35,753 nucleotides of DNA from a virus. The stretch is from positions 1 through 35,753 of the IMG/VR virus record IMGVR_UViG_3300002835_000559. One strand, given 5' to 3'. The translations under genes and the position numbers were made by a program. Every line of letters begins with the position of its first letter. Position 1 is the first letter of the stretch. The notes beneath the pieces were generated by a model. That model did not search any database and was not told where the DNA came from. It saw nothing but the letters and a program-made list of their open reading frames with translations. Of the stretch, positions 15,219 to 21,078 are shown in pieces.

Positions 15219-15521
15219 ATGACTCACTCCGAAGCGACTAAGATGGTTTTGGGCAAGACTAATCGCAGTCAACGTAAGGTGGGAAACAATACCTACGCTT
15301 ACATTGAACATGATGGAAGTGTGGCGATTGAGTTGCATGGTACTAAGGTGGTGGTTTTTTATCCTAACGGGCTGATTAAGTTGAGCAGTGGTGGATATCG
15401 AACCAGCACTACTAAAAAGCGTATTAATCAGTATAGTCCGGTGAGTGTGTACCAGAAAAACTTTGAATGGTTTTTGCGTGATGGTACTCCGTTTGAAGAT
15501 AATGTTTTGGTTCGTAACTAA
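15219..15521 (+). CDS. Conserved phage hypothetical protein
   Basis: 100 residues, starting directly after the previous stop (TAA-ATG). 'KMVLGKTNRSQRKVGNNTYA' then 'VVVFYPNGLIKLSSGGYRTS' and 'TTKKRINQYSPVSVYQKNFE' match a short beta-rich protein found in many phages (pattern 'GNNTY...LHGT.VV.F...G.I.L.SGGYRT.TTK.RIN'). Role unknown. Confidence in its reality is high because of this recognisable pattern. Confidence 0.8.
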   Translation: MTHSEATKMVLGKTNRSQRKVGNNTYAYIEHDGSVAIELHGTKVVVFYPNGLIKLSSGGYRTSTTKKRINQYSPVSVYQKNFEWFLRDGTPFEDNVLVRN

Positions 15522-15536
15522 AGAAAGGGATCACGG

Positions 15537-15635
15537 ATGGTCGATATTAACTGGGTACAAATAGGTGTGGGATTTGTTATTGGCGTTGGTTGCTCTTATC
15601 TTGTTTCTGATCTTGTTTTTCCAATAAGGAAGTGA
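15537..15635 (+). CDS. 32-residue membrane peptide
   Basis: MVDINWVQIGVGFVIGVGCS then 'YLVSDLVFPIRK': one glycine-rich membrane helix. GGGATCACGG upstream is a weak RBS. Followed 2 bases later by another membrane micro-gene. Confidence 0.5.
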   Translation: MVDINWVQIGVGFVIGVGCSYLVSDLVFPIRK

Positions 15636-15637
15636 AA

Positions 15638-15715
15638 ATGCGTACAGGTGATGCGATTGTTCTTTCTATTTCATTCGTGATCGGATGTATAGCGGCTTGG
15701 ATTGTGAACAGTTGA
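15638..15715 (+). CDS. 25-residue membrane peptide
   Basis: MRTGDAIVLSISFVIGCIAA-WIVNS: a single membrane helix. AAGGAAGTGAAA precedes the ATG. Related in style to the peptide just upstream ('GFVIGVG' versus 'SFVIGCI'), perhaps a tandem duplicate. Confidence 0.5.
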   Translation: MRTGDAIVLSISFVIGCIAAWIVNS

Positions 15716-15774
15716 CGTAACTCTATATCTGACAAGGGTTTAGGGCGAACGGGGCGGGCCGCGATTTTCGTGCC
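15712..15774. repeat. Intergenic palindrome element, copy 3
   Basis: TTGACGTAACTCTATATC...AAGGGTTTAGGGCGAAC then GGGGCGGGCCGCG and TTTTCGTGCC. The left edge overlaps the stop of the preceding gene. Its tail includes a minus-strand TTTGGCACGAAAATCGC (15760-15777), again GG-N10-GC. Confidence 0.75.
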
Positions 15775-15819
15775 AAATCACCTTTCATCTTTTTAAGGAA
15801 AAAATATTGTTGGAGGGGC

Positions 15820-15847
15820 TTGACATTGCCGATATACCCTGTATGAT
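15820..15847 (+). promoter_or_regulatory. Early promoter
   Basis: TTGACA 15820-15825, 16-base spacer TTGCCGATATACCCTG, TATGAT 15842-15847. Confidence 0.85.
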
Positions 15848-15866
15848 GATGGTATCACAAGGAGAA

Positions 15867-16061
15867 ATGGAAATGAATACCTTTGAAGATCAAGAAGCGA
15901 TGGATGCTTTCTTTGCCACACTGATCGCAGAAGAAGTGGTGGAACCAATGGTTGAGCCGATTGACGAACCGGATTGTAGTCCGTTTGACTATGCAGAAGT
16001 GACGGGCCTGTGGGATGAAATGTATCCCGAGCCGCTTGACATCAACGATTTCGTGTGGTAA
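15867..16061 (+). CDS. Small acidic protein
   Basis: 64 residues from ATG 15867 with AAGGAGAA upstream: MEMNTFEDQEAMDAFFATLI then Glu/Asp/Pro-rich 'EEVVEPMVEPIDEPDCSPFD'. Net charge strongly negative. Such small acidic early proteins sometimes mimic DNA or bind host enzymes; here that is only a possibility. First gene of a three-gene unit. Confidence 0.7.
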   Translation: MEMNTFEDQEAMDAFFATLIAEEVVEPMVEPIDEPDCSPFDYAEVTGLWDEMYPEPLDINDFVW

Positions 16062-16078
16062 AGTCTAACTAAGGAGAA

Positions 16079-16300
16079 ATGAAGATGAGTCACCCAGATC
16101 CCTGCTACGATCCCGAAAACTCTTATGAGGATGATGACATGGAATACCATGATGATACTGCCGATGCTATCTATGATGATTACAATGATTTCTATGATGA
16201 TAGTATGGATGGCGACCACGATAGTGCTATGAACTCTATCGGTTGGGACGTTGATGAAGGTTATGGATGTTTTGGTGACACTTACGGAGATGATTTCTGA
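16079..16300 (+). CDS. Very acidic Asp/Tyr-rich protein
   Basis: 73 residues; Asp dominates ('MEYHDDTADAIYDDYNDFYD' and following), with Tyr, Met and Gly. RBS AAGGAGAA. The extreme negative charge could mean DNA mimicry (anti-restriction or nucleoid-binding) or simple disorder. It ends TGATGA, overlapping the next ATG. Confidence 0.65.
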   Translation: MKMSHPDPCYDPENSYEDDDMEYHDDTADAIYDDYNDFYDDSMDGDHDSAMNSIGWDVDEGYGCFGDTYGDDF

Positions 16301-16704
16301 TGAATGATGCGTTTACTTTGGGCATTTGTTTTGCTTGTGCCGTTGCGGCGATTGGTATTTTCCTTCTCTATAACATCTATAGGGGTGTAAATGATAGTCT
16401 TACTAATGCTGTTACTGGTACTGTATATAACTTTCGATACTTCCAGCCAGTAACGGGCGACTATGAAAGGTATCTCGCCAAGGTTGTTGGTGTTCGCAAG
16501 TTATCTCAGGCTGAAATCTCGCGTTTGAACTGGACAAGTGATTACCGTCAATATGATAGTGAGTTTAAGCGTAGTCCTACGCTTGTTACATGCGAAATGA
16601 GTAACGGTGATTTTCGACAGTTCTATGCTGAACGTAGCGACATGTGCAGGCGTTCAGCTGTAGGTGAACTTTTGTTCAAGGCTGGTGTGGCACACCTGTT
16701 TTAA
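16300..16704 (+). CDS. Membrane-anchored hypothetical protein
   Basis: 134 residues. N-terminal membrane helix 'LGICFACAVAAIGIFLLYNI' (residues about 7-26), then a soluble domain of about 100 residues with 'VTGTVYNFRYFQPVTGDYER' and a Cys pair. Overlaps the acidic gene at the stop. Probably faces the cytoplasm or periplasm from the inner membrane; family not recognised. Confidence 0.65.
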   Translation: MNDAFTLGICFACAVAAIGIFLLYNIYRGVNDSLTNAVTGTVYNFRYFQPVTGDYERYLAKVVGVRKLSQAEISRLNWTSDYRQYDSEFKRSPTLVTCEMSNGDFRQFYAERSDMCRRSAVGELLFKAGVAHLF

Positions 16705-16726
16705 TGTACACTGCCTAGACCCTTCT

Positions 16727-16807
16727 CCTAAGTCCTTACGGGCAAAGGAGTTAGGGCTAGGCGGGCGGGCCGGATTTGTCGTAAAGCGTTGTGGGATATA
16801 GACTTAG
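16727..16807. repeat. Intergenic palindrome element, copy 4
   Basis: CCTAAGTCCTTACGGGCAAAGGAGTTAGGG, then a GGCGGGCGGGCC box and a second unit GTCGTAAAGCGTTGTGGG...GACTTAG. It lies 22 bases after a stop and 20 bases before the next promoter. Confidence 0.75.
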
Positions 16808-16826
16808 AAAAAGTTTCAAGTCGGGC

Positions 16827-16854
16827 TTGACAAACGCCGATAATATGGTAGGCT
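16827..16854 (+). promoter_or_regulatory. Early promoter
   Basis: TTGACA 16827-16832, 16-base spacer with CGCCGATAATATGG, weak -10 TAGGCT 16849-16854. Confidence 0.7.
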
Positions 16855-16886
16855 ACGTAAGTCCGCATAGCATAAGGAGTTATGGT

Positions 16887-17012
16887 ATGTCAAAATGGGA
16901 TGAATGGGTACACTGCGAGGAATCGGCAGACTTGGTAGTTTGGGAGGAATGGGAAGAATACAAAAGGCAGGCAAAATGCGGGGGAGAGTCTTTCCCAAAG
17001 AATGAAGATTGA
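16887..17012 (+). CDS. Small Trp/Glu-rich protein
   Basis: 41 residues, MSKWDEWVHCEESADLVVWE then 'EWEEYKRQAKCGGESF'. ATG 16887 is used because AAGGAGT is 6 bases upstream; the longer frame from 16791 starts in the palindrome element. Acidic, five Trp. Part of its DNA resembles the GGCAAAATG...GGGG segment found elsewhere, so coding may have been built over a repeat. Confidence 0.6.
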   Translation: MSKWDEWVHCEESADLVVWEEWEEYKRQAKCGGESFPKNED

Positions 17013-17042
17013 TGTTGTGCAGATAGTCAGCGACAGGATGAC

Positions 17043-17071
17043 TTGACAGACCTTCCATTTTAGAGTAAACT
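17043..17071 (+). promoter_or_regulatory. Promoter, no CGAT motif
   Basis: TTGACA 17043-17048, 17-base spacer, TAAACT 17066-17071. An AGTCAGC motif lies just upstream at 17025. Confidence 0.6.
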
Positions 17072-17095
17072 TTGTAGACAAGAAAGGACGATAAT

Positions 17096-17299
17096 ATGAT
17101 TATCAAACCTAAACAGAACGCTCGCAAGTGGACAAAAGAACGGTTGAAACGGCATCCTGGCTTGTGGGAAGTTGAGCAGGAAGCAAAGGAAGCACCGTGC
17201 TGGCAGGGAGAAAAGGCTATTCTTTTGAAAAACATTCAAGATGGTTGGAGTGGCTGGTTTCCTGTAATAGACATTGAGGTAGAAAATGGGAATATTTGA
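17096..17299 (+). CDS. Hypothetical protein
   Basis: 67 residues, MIIKPKQNARKWTKERLKRH then 'EAKEAPCWQGEKAILLKNIQ' and 'GWSGWFPVIDIEVENGN'. Basic N-terminus, compact beta-like C-terminus. RBS AAAGGA. Overlaps the next start by 14 bases, implying coupled translation. No family known. Confidence 0.65.
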   Translation: MIIKPKQNARKWTKERLKRHPGLWEVEQEAKEAPCWQGEKAILLKNIQDGWSGWFPVIDIEVENGNI

Positions 17300-17564
17300 T
17301 ATCTTTACTGCATCTGAGATGAGGGCTATCTGGCGTGATGAGACTAACGCATGGCCCGAGAACTTTACTCTATGCGTGAATGATCTACTGGCTAATGATC
17401 TTCTGGATTCATGGCTTGACAACCATAGCGATGAGGAGTATCGTGAGCGTATCCGCGAGATTGTTGAGGATGAGACTTATGGCTATGAAGACGATGATGG
17501 TAACGAACTACTGGATTTCAACCCTATCGTAGAAAATGACGGACAGATTAAGTTATTTGAATAG
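17286..17564 (+). CDS. Acidic hypothetical protein
   Basis: 92 residues, MGIFDIFTASEMRAIWRDET, helical centre 'NDLLANDLLDSWLDNHSDEE', acidic tail 'YGYEDDDGNELLDFNPIVEN'. Last protein gene before the tRNA cluster; the next promoter begins on the base after its stop codon. Family not recognised. Confidence 0.65.
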   Translation: MGIFDIFTASEMRAIWRDETNAWPENFTLCVNDLLANDLLDSWLDNHSDEEYRERIREIVEDETYGYEDDDGNELLDFNPIVENDGQIKLFE

Positions 17565-17592
17565 TTGACAAACTGGGGGCTTATGGCATAAT
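17565..17592 (+). promoter_or_regulatory. Promoter of the tRNA cluster with inverted repeat
   Basis: TTGACA 17565-17570, 16-base spacer, CATAAT 17587-17592. An inverted repeat CTTATGGC (17580-17587) / GCCATAAG (17604-17611) straddles the -10 and start site and could be an operator or an attenuating hairpin. Confidence 0.75.
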
Positions 17593-17648
17593 GATATCAA
17601 AGAAGCCATAAGTAAAAGACAGTCGAGTATGGCAGACACCCCCATTTT

Positions 17649-17722
17649 GGGTCATTAGCTCAGTTGGTTAGAGCATCGGACTTTTAATCCGTTGGTCGTA
17701 GGTTCGAATCCTACATGACTCA
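17649..17722 (+). tRNA. tRNA-Lys (anticodon UUU)
   Basis: 74 nt cloverleaf: acceptor GGGTCAT/ATGACTC, D-arm GCTC-GAGC, anticodon loop CTTTTAA, T-arm GTAGG-TTCGAAT-CCTAC, discriminator A. Closely follows bacterial tRNA-Lys. No encoded CCA. First of six tRNAs. Confidence 0.95.
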
Positions 17723-17751
17723 TTGACTTTTTGGTGTGTATACAGTATAAT
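17723..17751 (+). promoter_or_regulatory. Internal promoter in tRNA cluster
   Basis: TTGACT 17723-17728 directly after tRNA-Lys, 17-base spacer, TATAAT 17746-17751. It could drive the small ORF at 17784 and the five downstream tRNAs. Confidence 0.75.
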
Positions 17752-17783
17752 AGATAAAACCATTCCTTTAACCCCTAAATACT

Positions 17784-17930
17784 ATGTACAACGAAAATGT
17801 CATGAAATGGTGCGGCCCTTACGATACTGAAGAGTATGATGATCTTATCGTATATGAGGAAGAGATTATCGTAGTAGATGATAGTGAGGAATGGTATAAC
17901 AATATTTATGCTTCGGAGGCTGACGGTTGA
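17784..17930 (+). CDS. Acidic 48-residue protein inside the tRNA cluster
   Basis: MYNENVMKWCGPYDTEEYDD then 'LIVYEEEIIVVDDSEEWYNN'. Very acidic and Tyr-rich. Promoter at 17723 gives a leader of about 25 bases without a clear Shine-Dalgarno, so translation may be weak. The frame is the only reason the 220-base gap between tRNA-Lys and tRNA-Thr exists. Function unknown. Confidence 0.5.
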   Translation: MYNENVMKWCGPYDTEEYDDLIVYEEEIIVVDDSEEWYNNIYASEADG

Positions 17931-17942
17931 GTTGCGGTGGTG

Positions 17943-18014
17943 GCCGACATAGCTCAATGGTAGAGCCACTGATTTGTAATCAGTAGGTTACAGGTTCAAG
18001 TCCTGTTGTCGGCT
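17943..18014 (+). tRNA. tRNA-Thr (anticodon UGU)
   Basis: 72 nt: acceptor GCCGACA/TGTCGGC, anticodon stem ACTGA/TCAGT with loop TTTGTAA, T-arm ACAGG/CCTGT. Discriminator U. No CCA. Confidence 0.93.
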
Positions 18015-18016
18015 CT

Positions 18017-18085
18017 TCGGGATGGTGAAACGGTATCACGACTGACTTTGGATCAGTCTTTCTACGTTCGAATCGTAGTCCCGAA
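18017..18085 (+). tRNA. tRNA-Gln (anticodon UUG)
   Basis: 69 nt: acceptor TCGGGAT/GTCCCGA, anticodon stem ACTGA/TCAGT with loop CTTTGGA, T-arm CTACG/CGTAG. Compact, with a short variable loop. Two bases after tRNA-Thr. Confidence 0.9.
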
Positions 18086-18089
18086 ATAT

Positions 18090-18161
18090 TGGCAAATAGC
18101 ACAACGGTAGTGCAAGCGGCTGTTAACCGCTAGGTTATAGGTTCGAATCCTGTTTTGCCAG
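18090..18161 (+). tRNA. tRNA-Asn (anticodon GUU)
   Basis: 72 nt: acceptor TGGCAAA/TTTGCCA, anticodon stem AGCGG/CCGCT with loop CTGTTAA, T-arm with TTCGAAT. Discriminator G. Confidence 0.93.
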
Positions 18162-18164
18162 CTT

Positions 18165-18236
18165 GGCCCCATCTTCTAACGGTTAGGAAATCGGATTTTC
18201 GCTCCGAGAATCAGGGTTCGATTCCCTGTGGGGTCA
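18165..18236 (+). tRNA. tRNA-Glu (anticodon UUC)
   Basis: 72 nt: acceptor GGCCCCA/TGGGGTC, anticodon stem TCGGA/TCCGA with loop TTTTCGC, T-arm CAGGG/CCCTG. Discriminator A. Confidence 0.93.
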
Positions 18237-18240
18237 TTTT

Positions 18241-18314
18241 GGGAATGTAGATCAATTGGTTAGATCGCTAGCCTGTCACGCTAGAGGTTGCGGGTTCAAG
18301 TCCCGTCATTCTCG
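18241..18314 (+). tRNA. tRNA-Asp (anticodon GUC)
   Basis: 74 nt: acceptor GGGAATG/CATTCTC, anticodon stem CTAGC/GCTAG with loop CTGTCAC, T-arm GCGGG/CCCGT. Discriminator G. A T-rich tail (GTTTTCTTTTC) follows and may end the transcript. Confidence 0.93.
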
Positions 18315-18323
18315 TTTTCTTTT

Positions 18324-18386
18324 CGTAAGTCCTTATCTCTCAAGGATTTAGCAACAACGGGGCGGGCCGCGTTTTTCGTGCCAAAT
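18324..18386. repeat. Intergenic palindrome element, copy 5
   Basis: CGTAAGTCCTTATCTCTCAA then GGATTTAGC, GGGGCGGGCCGCG and TTTTTCGTGCC. Right after the tRNA cluster. Its tail carries a minus-strand TTTGGCACGAAAAACGC site (18368-18385), almost identical to copy 3. Confidence 0.75.
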
Positions 18387-18420
18387 GCCCTAGGATTCAG
18401 TTATTTCATTTTTTGCAACA

Positions 18421-18438
18421 AGTGGCACACGCTTTGCT
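18421..18438 (+). promoter_or_regulatory. Sigma-54-like -24/-12 site 3
   Basis: AGTGGCACACGCTTTGCT: TGGCAC-N5-TTGCT with GG-N10-GC. Only 15 bases upstream of the TTGACC promoter at 18454, so the two could overlap in function. Confidence 0.4.
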
Positions 18439-18453
18439 CTCTAAAGATTTCTC

Positions 18454-18481
18454 TTGACCATGCCGATATAGAGTGTAGAAT
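18454..18481 (+). promoter_or_regulatory. Early promoter
   Basis: TTGACC 18454-18459, 16-base spacer ATGCCGATATAGAGTG, TAGAAT 18476-18481. Confidence 0.85.
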
Positions 18482-18504
18482 GATGGCATACACAGGAGAA
18501 AGTT

Positions 18505-19209
18505 ATGAAAGTTGCAGACGGTAACGATAAACTTGGTAAGGGTTGTTTGGTGGTGTCGCGTCCCGTGGGTGATACTTGCCCACCTACTTGTGCATTTCTT
18601 GGTGACGGTTGCTATGCAGAGCAAACCGAGAAAATGTATCCTAACGTGCGTCCTGCTGGTATGCAGAATCTTATCACAGAGAAGAATCGTATTCGTGCTA
18701 TGATTCTGGAAGCGATTCGTAAAGAGAAGTCTATTCGTTGGCATGAGCGTGGTGATTGGTTTCTCAATGGTGAGTTGGATACCAACTATGTTGAGAATGT
18801 AATGTGGGCTTGTGAGAGTATTCTGGCCGATGGGGTTGCGTTGCCCGATATGTGGTTTTATACTCATATCTACGATAGTCGCCTTGTGGCATTTGAAAAG
18901 TATATGAATGTATATGCTAGTATCCACAATGATACCGATATGAATGAGGCAAAGGCTCAAGGTTTCAAACTGTTCGCGTGGTGCGATAGTGATCAAAAGA
19001 TTGCTAAGAAGCGTCCCAAGCGTAAAGCCGCTGCTGCTGAGTGGCGTAACAGTCTGCCCAAACTCGTCGTGCTAAATGGTACGAAGTTTATCACTTGCCC
19101 CGAAATCCGTCGTGGTCGTGGCGTTGTCACTTGCACACCGACTAAGGGTAGTGTAGACTGTAATCTGTGCGTCAAGGGTTTGGCTAACGTGTTGTTTCCC
19201 TCTCACTAA
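18505..19209 (+). CDS. GP88-like phage protein
   Basis: 234 residues; RBS AGGAGAAAG. Matches the pattern of the phage 'gene product 88' type family: N-terminal Cys cluster 'DTCPPTCAFLGDGCYAE' (residues about 23-39), 'IRWHERGDWFLNGELD' near 77 (the 'R.H..GDff' motif), 'FYTHIYDS' near 118, 'YASIHNDTDMNEA' near 138, 'GFKLFAWCDSD' near 153, and a C-terminal 'CTPTKGSVDCNLCVKG' with 'LFPSH'. The conserved cysteines suggest a metal or Fe-S site. The biochemical role of the family is not established as far as I know. First gene of a four-gene unit. Confidence 0.75.
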   Translation: MKVADGNDKLGKGCLVVSRPVGDTCPPTCAFLGDGCYAEQTEKMYPNVRPAGMQNLITEKNRIRAMILEAIRKEKSIRWHERGDWFLNGELDTNYVENVMWACESILADGVALPDMWFYTHIYDSRLVAFEKYMNVYASIHNDTDMNEAKAQGFKLFAWCDSDQKIAKKRPKRKAAAAEWRNSLPKLVVLNGTKFITCPEIRRGRGVVTCTPTKGSVDCNLCVKGLANVLFPSH

Positions 19210-19217
19210 GGATAACT

Positions 19218-19433
19218 ATGGATATTTTTACTTATAAGTGCGTTACACTCAAAGATTTTTGTGACCATGTTGATTGGGATTATGAAAATACTATGGAATC
19301 ATTACTAAATAGTCCTATTAGTTTTGGCCCAAATGATGATACGCTAGTTCGTCCAGATACATTGGCAGATATTTGTGAGCGTGATTTTCCAGATAACTTT
19401 GATGCCGACATTCTTATTAGTCTAGGGAGTTGA
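19218..19433 (+). CDS. Hypothetical protein
   Basis: 71 residues, acidic: MDIFTYKCVTLKDFCDHVDW then 'NSPISFGPNDDTLVRPDTLA'. RBS AAGGATAA. Eight bases after the GP88-like gene; co-transcribed. No family known. Confidence 0.65.
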   Translation: MDIFTYKCVTLKDFCDHVDWDYENTMESLLNSPISFGPNDDTLVRPDTLADICERDFPDNFDADILISLGS

Positions 19434-19435
19434 TT

Positions 19436-19939
19436 ATGTATACTATTGTAAAGAAAAAGAGTGGTTCGGGTTGTGCATCCTCATTCTATAAACTCAAGGG
19501 AATGAAGAATAGGGGCTTCAAGGTATTCGATTCTAAAGAGAGTGCAGACATTGCACACGCTAACCAGACTGAACTCTCTATGTATAATCTTGCCCCATAT
19601 GTTTATAGTCAAGTCGGGCGTGTTCGTAGGAGTGATAAGAGTCTCAGCGGATGGGGCTTTATTACTGAAATCGCTGAACTAATCTGCTGTCCCGGTAATG
19701 GTTGTGAATGTTGTGATCGTGGAAGTATTATGTATGATTATGAAAATGAGATTGATAACCTAATCGGAAACATGGAAGATTGTGGATTTCATTTTGGTGA
19801 CGATCATCCCGGTAATGTAGGATTTGTAATGCGTGGCGGTCTTCCCGTTATGGTATGTATTGATACTGGCGATGAAAGCGTTACCAGCGATAACTGTTAT
19901 TGTATCACTTGCAGAAAGGGCGGTTGCTGCTATGAGTAA
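19436..19939 (+). CDS. Phage protein with kinase-like 'DHPGNVGF...DTG' motif
   Basis: 167 residues from ATG 19436 (AGGGAG upstream); the TTG at 19430 is rejected. Contains 'FHFGDDHPGNVGF' near residue 122 and 'PVMVCIDTGDES' near 140. This spacing recalls the catalytic-loop and DFG-like motifs of small protein-kinase-like phage proteins ('D.H..N.G......V.ID.G'). Upstream lobes of a full kinase are not visible, so activity is doubtful. Rich in Cys ('CCPGNGCECCDRGS' and 'CYCITCRKGGCCYE'), perhaps binding zinc. Overlaps the next gene by 8 bases. Confidence 0.6.
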   Translation: MYTIVKKKSGSGCASSFYKLKGMKNRGFKVFDSKESADIAHANQTELSMYNLAPYVYSQVGRVRRSDKSLSGWGFITEIAELICCPGNGCECCDRGSIMYDYENEIDNLIGNMEDCGFHFGDDHPGNVGFVMRGGLPVMVCIDTGDESVTSDNCYCITCRKGGCCYE

Positions 19940-20159
19940 GTTTTATATCAAGTCTAACACGTTGGAACTTATCTACTCTACGGATAAAAGTCCACTAGAG
20001 GCCGCTGTTGTAGCACTAGGGGAAACTAATAAGTTTGACGTACTAGATGAACACTTTTATATAGATGAGCGTGGTATGAAAGATTATGCCACAGCAAAAC
20101 CGGATACTATTGTTATTCCCACTAAACTAGTCGCCGCAGAAGCCGGTTGGACAATGTGA
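19932..20159 (+). CDS. Hypothetical protein
   Basis: 75 residues from ATG 19932: MSKFYIKSNTLELIYSTDKS then 'PLEAAVVALGETNKFDVLDE' and 'IDERGMKDYATAKPDTIVIP'. The pattern resembles a small conserved phage protein ('v.s..l..i....sp..Aa..al....g..l...f.v.e.G'). Start chosen for AAAGGGCGG upstream. The stop runs into the next palindrome element. Confidence 0.7.
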   Translation: MSKFYIKSNTLELIYSTDKSPLEAAVVALGETNKFDVLDEHFYIDERGMKDYATAKPDTIVIPTKLVAAEAGWTM

Positions 20160-20243
20160 CGTAAACCCTTGCCGCCATTAGAGTTATGGTGAGCGGGGCC
20201 GGGGAGATTTGACGTAAATCCTTACAGAATATAGACTTAGGAT
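20157..20243. repeat. Intergenic palindrome element, copy 6
   Basis: TGACGTAAACCCTTGCCGCC...GAGTTATGG, GCGGGGCCGGGG box, then TTTGACGTAAATCCTTAC...GACTTAGGATC. More degenerate than copies 2 and 5. Confidence 0.7.
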
Positions 20244-20259
20244 CATTAAAGATAGAGTC

Positions 20260-20287
20260 TTGACTTGACCGATAGTTATGGTAGAGT
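20260..20287 (+). promoter_or_regulatory. Early promoter
   Basis: TTGACT 20260-20265, 16-base spacer TTGACCGATAGTTATG-G region, TAGAGT 20282-20287. Confidence 0.75.
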
Positions 20288-20308
20288 ACGTATATAGGAG
20301 AAACAGTT

Positions 20309-20458
20309 ATGTATGTATGGAGAGTTTGGAAGAATAACCGGTTTGCGGGGTATGTAACGTCTGCAAGCCAGTTTGAAGCATATGTTAAGGCGACTGAGGA
20401 ATATGGGCAAAATGTATGGGTTGAGAAGACTGCGGAATATAAGGTTGTCTTTGCCTAA
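20309..20458 (+). CDS. Small early protein (SASQFEAYV type)
   Basis: 49 residues: MYVWRVWKNNRFAGYVTSAS then 'QFEAYVKATEEYGQNVWVEK'. Same plan as the products at 12821, 13062 and 14318: strand, 'GY.TS...FEA' helix, strand. Strong RBS AGGAGAAA and own promoter. Too short for reliable homology; family link is inference. Confidence 0.65.
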   Translation: MYVWRVWKNNRFAGYVTSASQFEAYVKATEEYGQNVWVEKTAEYKVVFA

Positions 20459-20504
20459 TCAGACAGATCATTTTCTCAGGGGTAGTCAGCCAGCCTAAAG
20501 TTTG

Positions 20505-20533
20505 TTGAACAGAATGCCGATAATCCTTATATG
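20505..20533 (+). promoter_or_regulatory. Promoter
   Basis: TTGAAC 20505-20510, 17-base spacer AGAATGCCGATAATCCT, TATATG 20528-20533. AGTCAGC at 20484 lies just upstream. Confidence 0.65.
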
Positions 20534-20551
20534 AAAAAGGAGAAAGGTATC

Positions 20552-20878
20552 ATGATTCAGTGGATTGGCGTGATTATCACGATTTGTGGATTGGTTTATA
20601 CGGGCTTCAAGGATGTTCAATCTGGAAATATAAAAATCCCTCAAATATCTAAAACTGAGGTCTTGACAAAGACGAACTATCCTATACAATACTGTCTGAT
20701 GGCTTACGATCCTAATACTGACAAAGTTTACTATCAACACGAAAACGGAATATGGTATGATTACCCTCCACAACAACGACGATACTCGGCCACGCCGAAA
20801 CGTGATCAAAATCAAGAAAGTTATGCCGTGGGAAATGCGGCAGGGACATCAAGAACACAAGTATACGGTGTTCGATAA
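20552..20878 (+). CDS. Membrane-anchored hypothetical protein
   Basis: 108 residues from ATG 20552 (AAGGAGAAAGG upstream). N-terminal membrane helix 'IQWIGVIITICGLVYTGF', then a polar region with 'YCLMAYDPNTDKVYYQHENG' and a low-complexity C-terminus. No cleavage site is obvious, so probably an anchor. Overlaps the next gene by 56 bases. Confidence 0.6.
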   Translation: MIQWIGVIITICGLVYTGFKDVQSGNIKIPQISKTEVLTKTNYPIQYCLMAYDPNTDKVYYQHENGIWYDYPPQQRRYSATPKRDQNQESYAVGNAAGTSRTQVYGVR

Positions 20879-20945
20879 TCGTCCCAAGCGTCAACGTACT
20901 CGTAAGTCTATTGACAGGAGGTGGCGTGATGAGTATGATATGTGA
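20823..20945 (+). CDS. Small basic protein
   Basis: 40 residues, MPWEMRQGHQEHKYTVFDNR then 'PKRQRTRKSIDRRWRDEYDM'. The 'FDNR.KR.RTRKS..R..RDEY' end resembles a short basic peptide seen in other phages. Start at 20823 is uncertain; the frame is open from 20757. Overlaps genes on both sides. Confidence 0.5.
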   Translation: MPWEMRQGHQEHKYTVFDNRPKRQRTRKSIDRRWRDEYDM

Positions 20946-21078
20946 ACAGTGCGATAGTAATCGTATAGGTTACGACGCATGGGTAGACCAAGATGGTAAC
21001 GTCATTGGTGGCCCGTATGATAACTGTCAGTGTATGGATTGTGGTTCCTCTAACGTCATTGAAGAAAGAGACATCTAA
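20929..21078 (+). CDS. Small zinc-ribbon-like protein
   Basis: 49 residues, MSMICEQCDSNRIGYDAWVD then 'QDGNVIGGPYDNCQCMDCGS'. Two Cys pairs (CxxC ... CxCxxC) suggest zinc binding. Best Shine-Dalgarno in the window, AGGAGG at 20917, 7 bases before ATG. The stop overlaps the Api92-like start (TAATG). Similar 'D..DG..I..YDN..C..C' mini-proteins occur in other phages. Confidence 0.7.
   Translation: MSMICEQCDSNRIGYDAWVDQDGNVIGGPYDNCQCMDCGSSNVIEERDI

Noticed and set aside
16791-16886. N-terminal extension of the gene at 16887
   Set aside because: It starts inside the palindrome element and spans the promoter; AAGGAGT fits the ATG at 16887.
18406-18996. 196-codon open frame on the minus strand
   Set aside because: Antisense to the GP88-like gene, no RBS, no motif.
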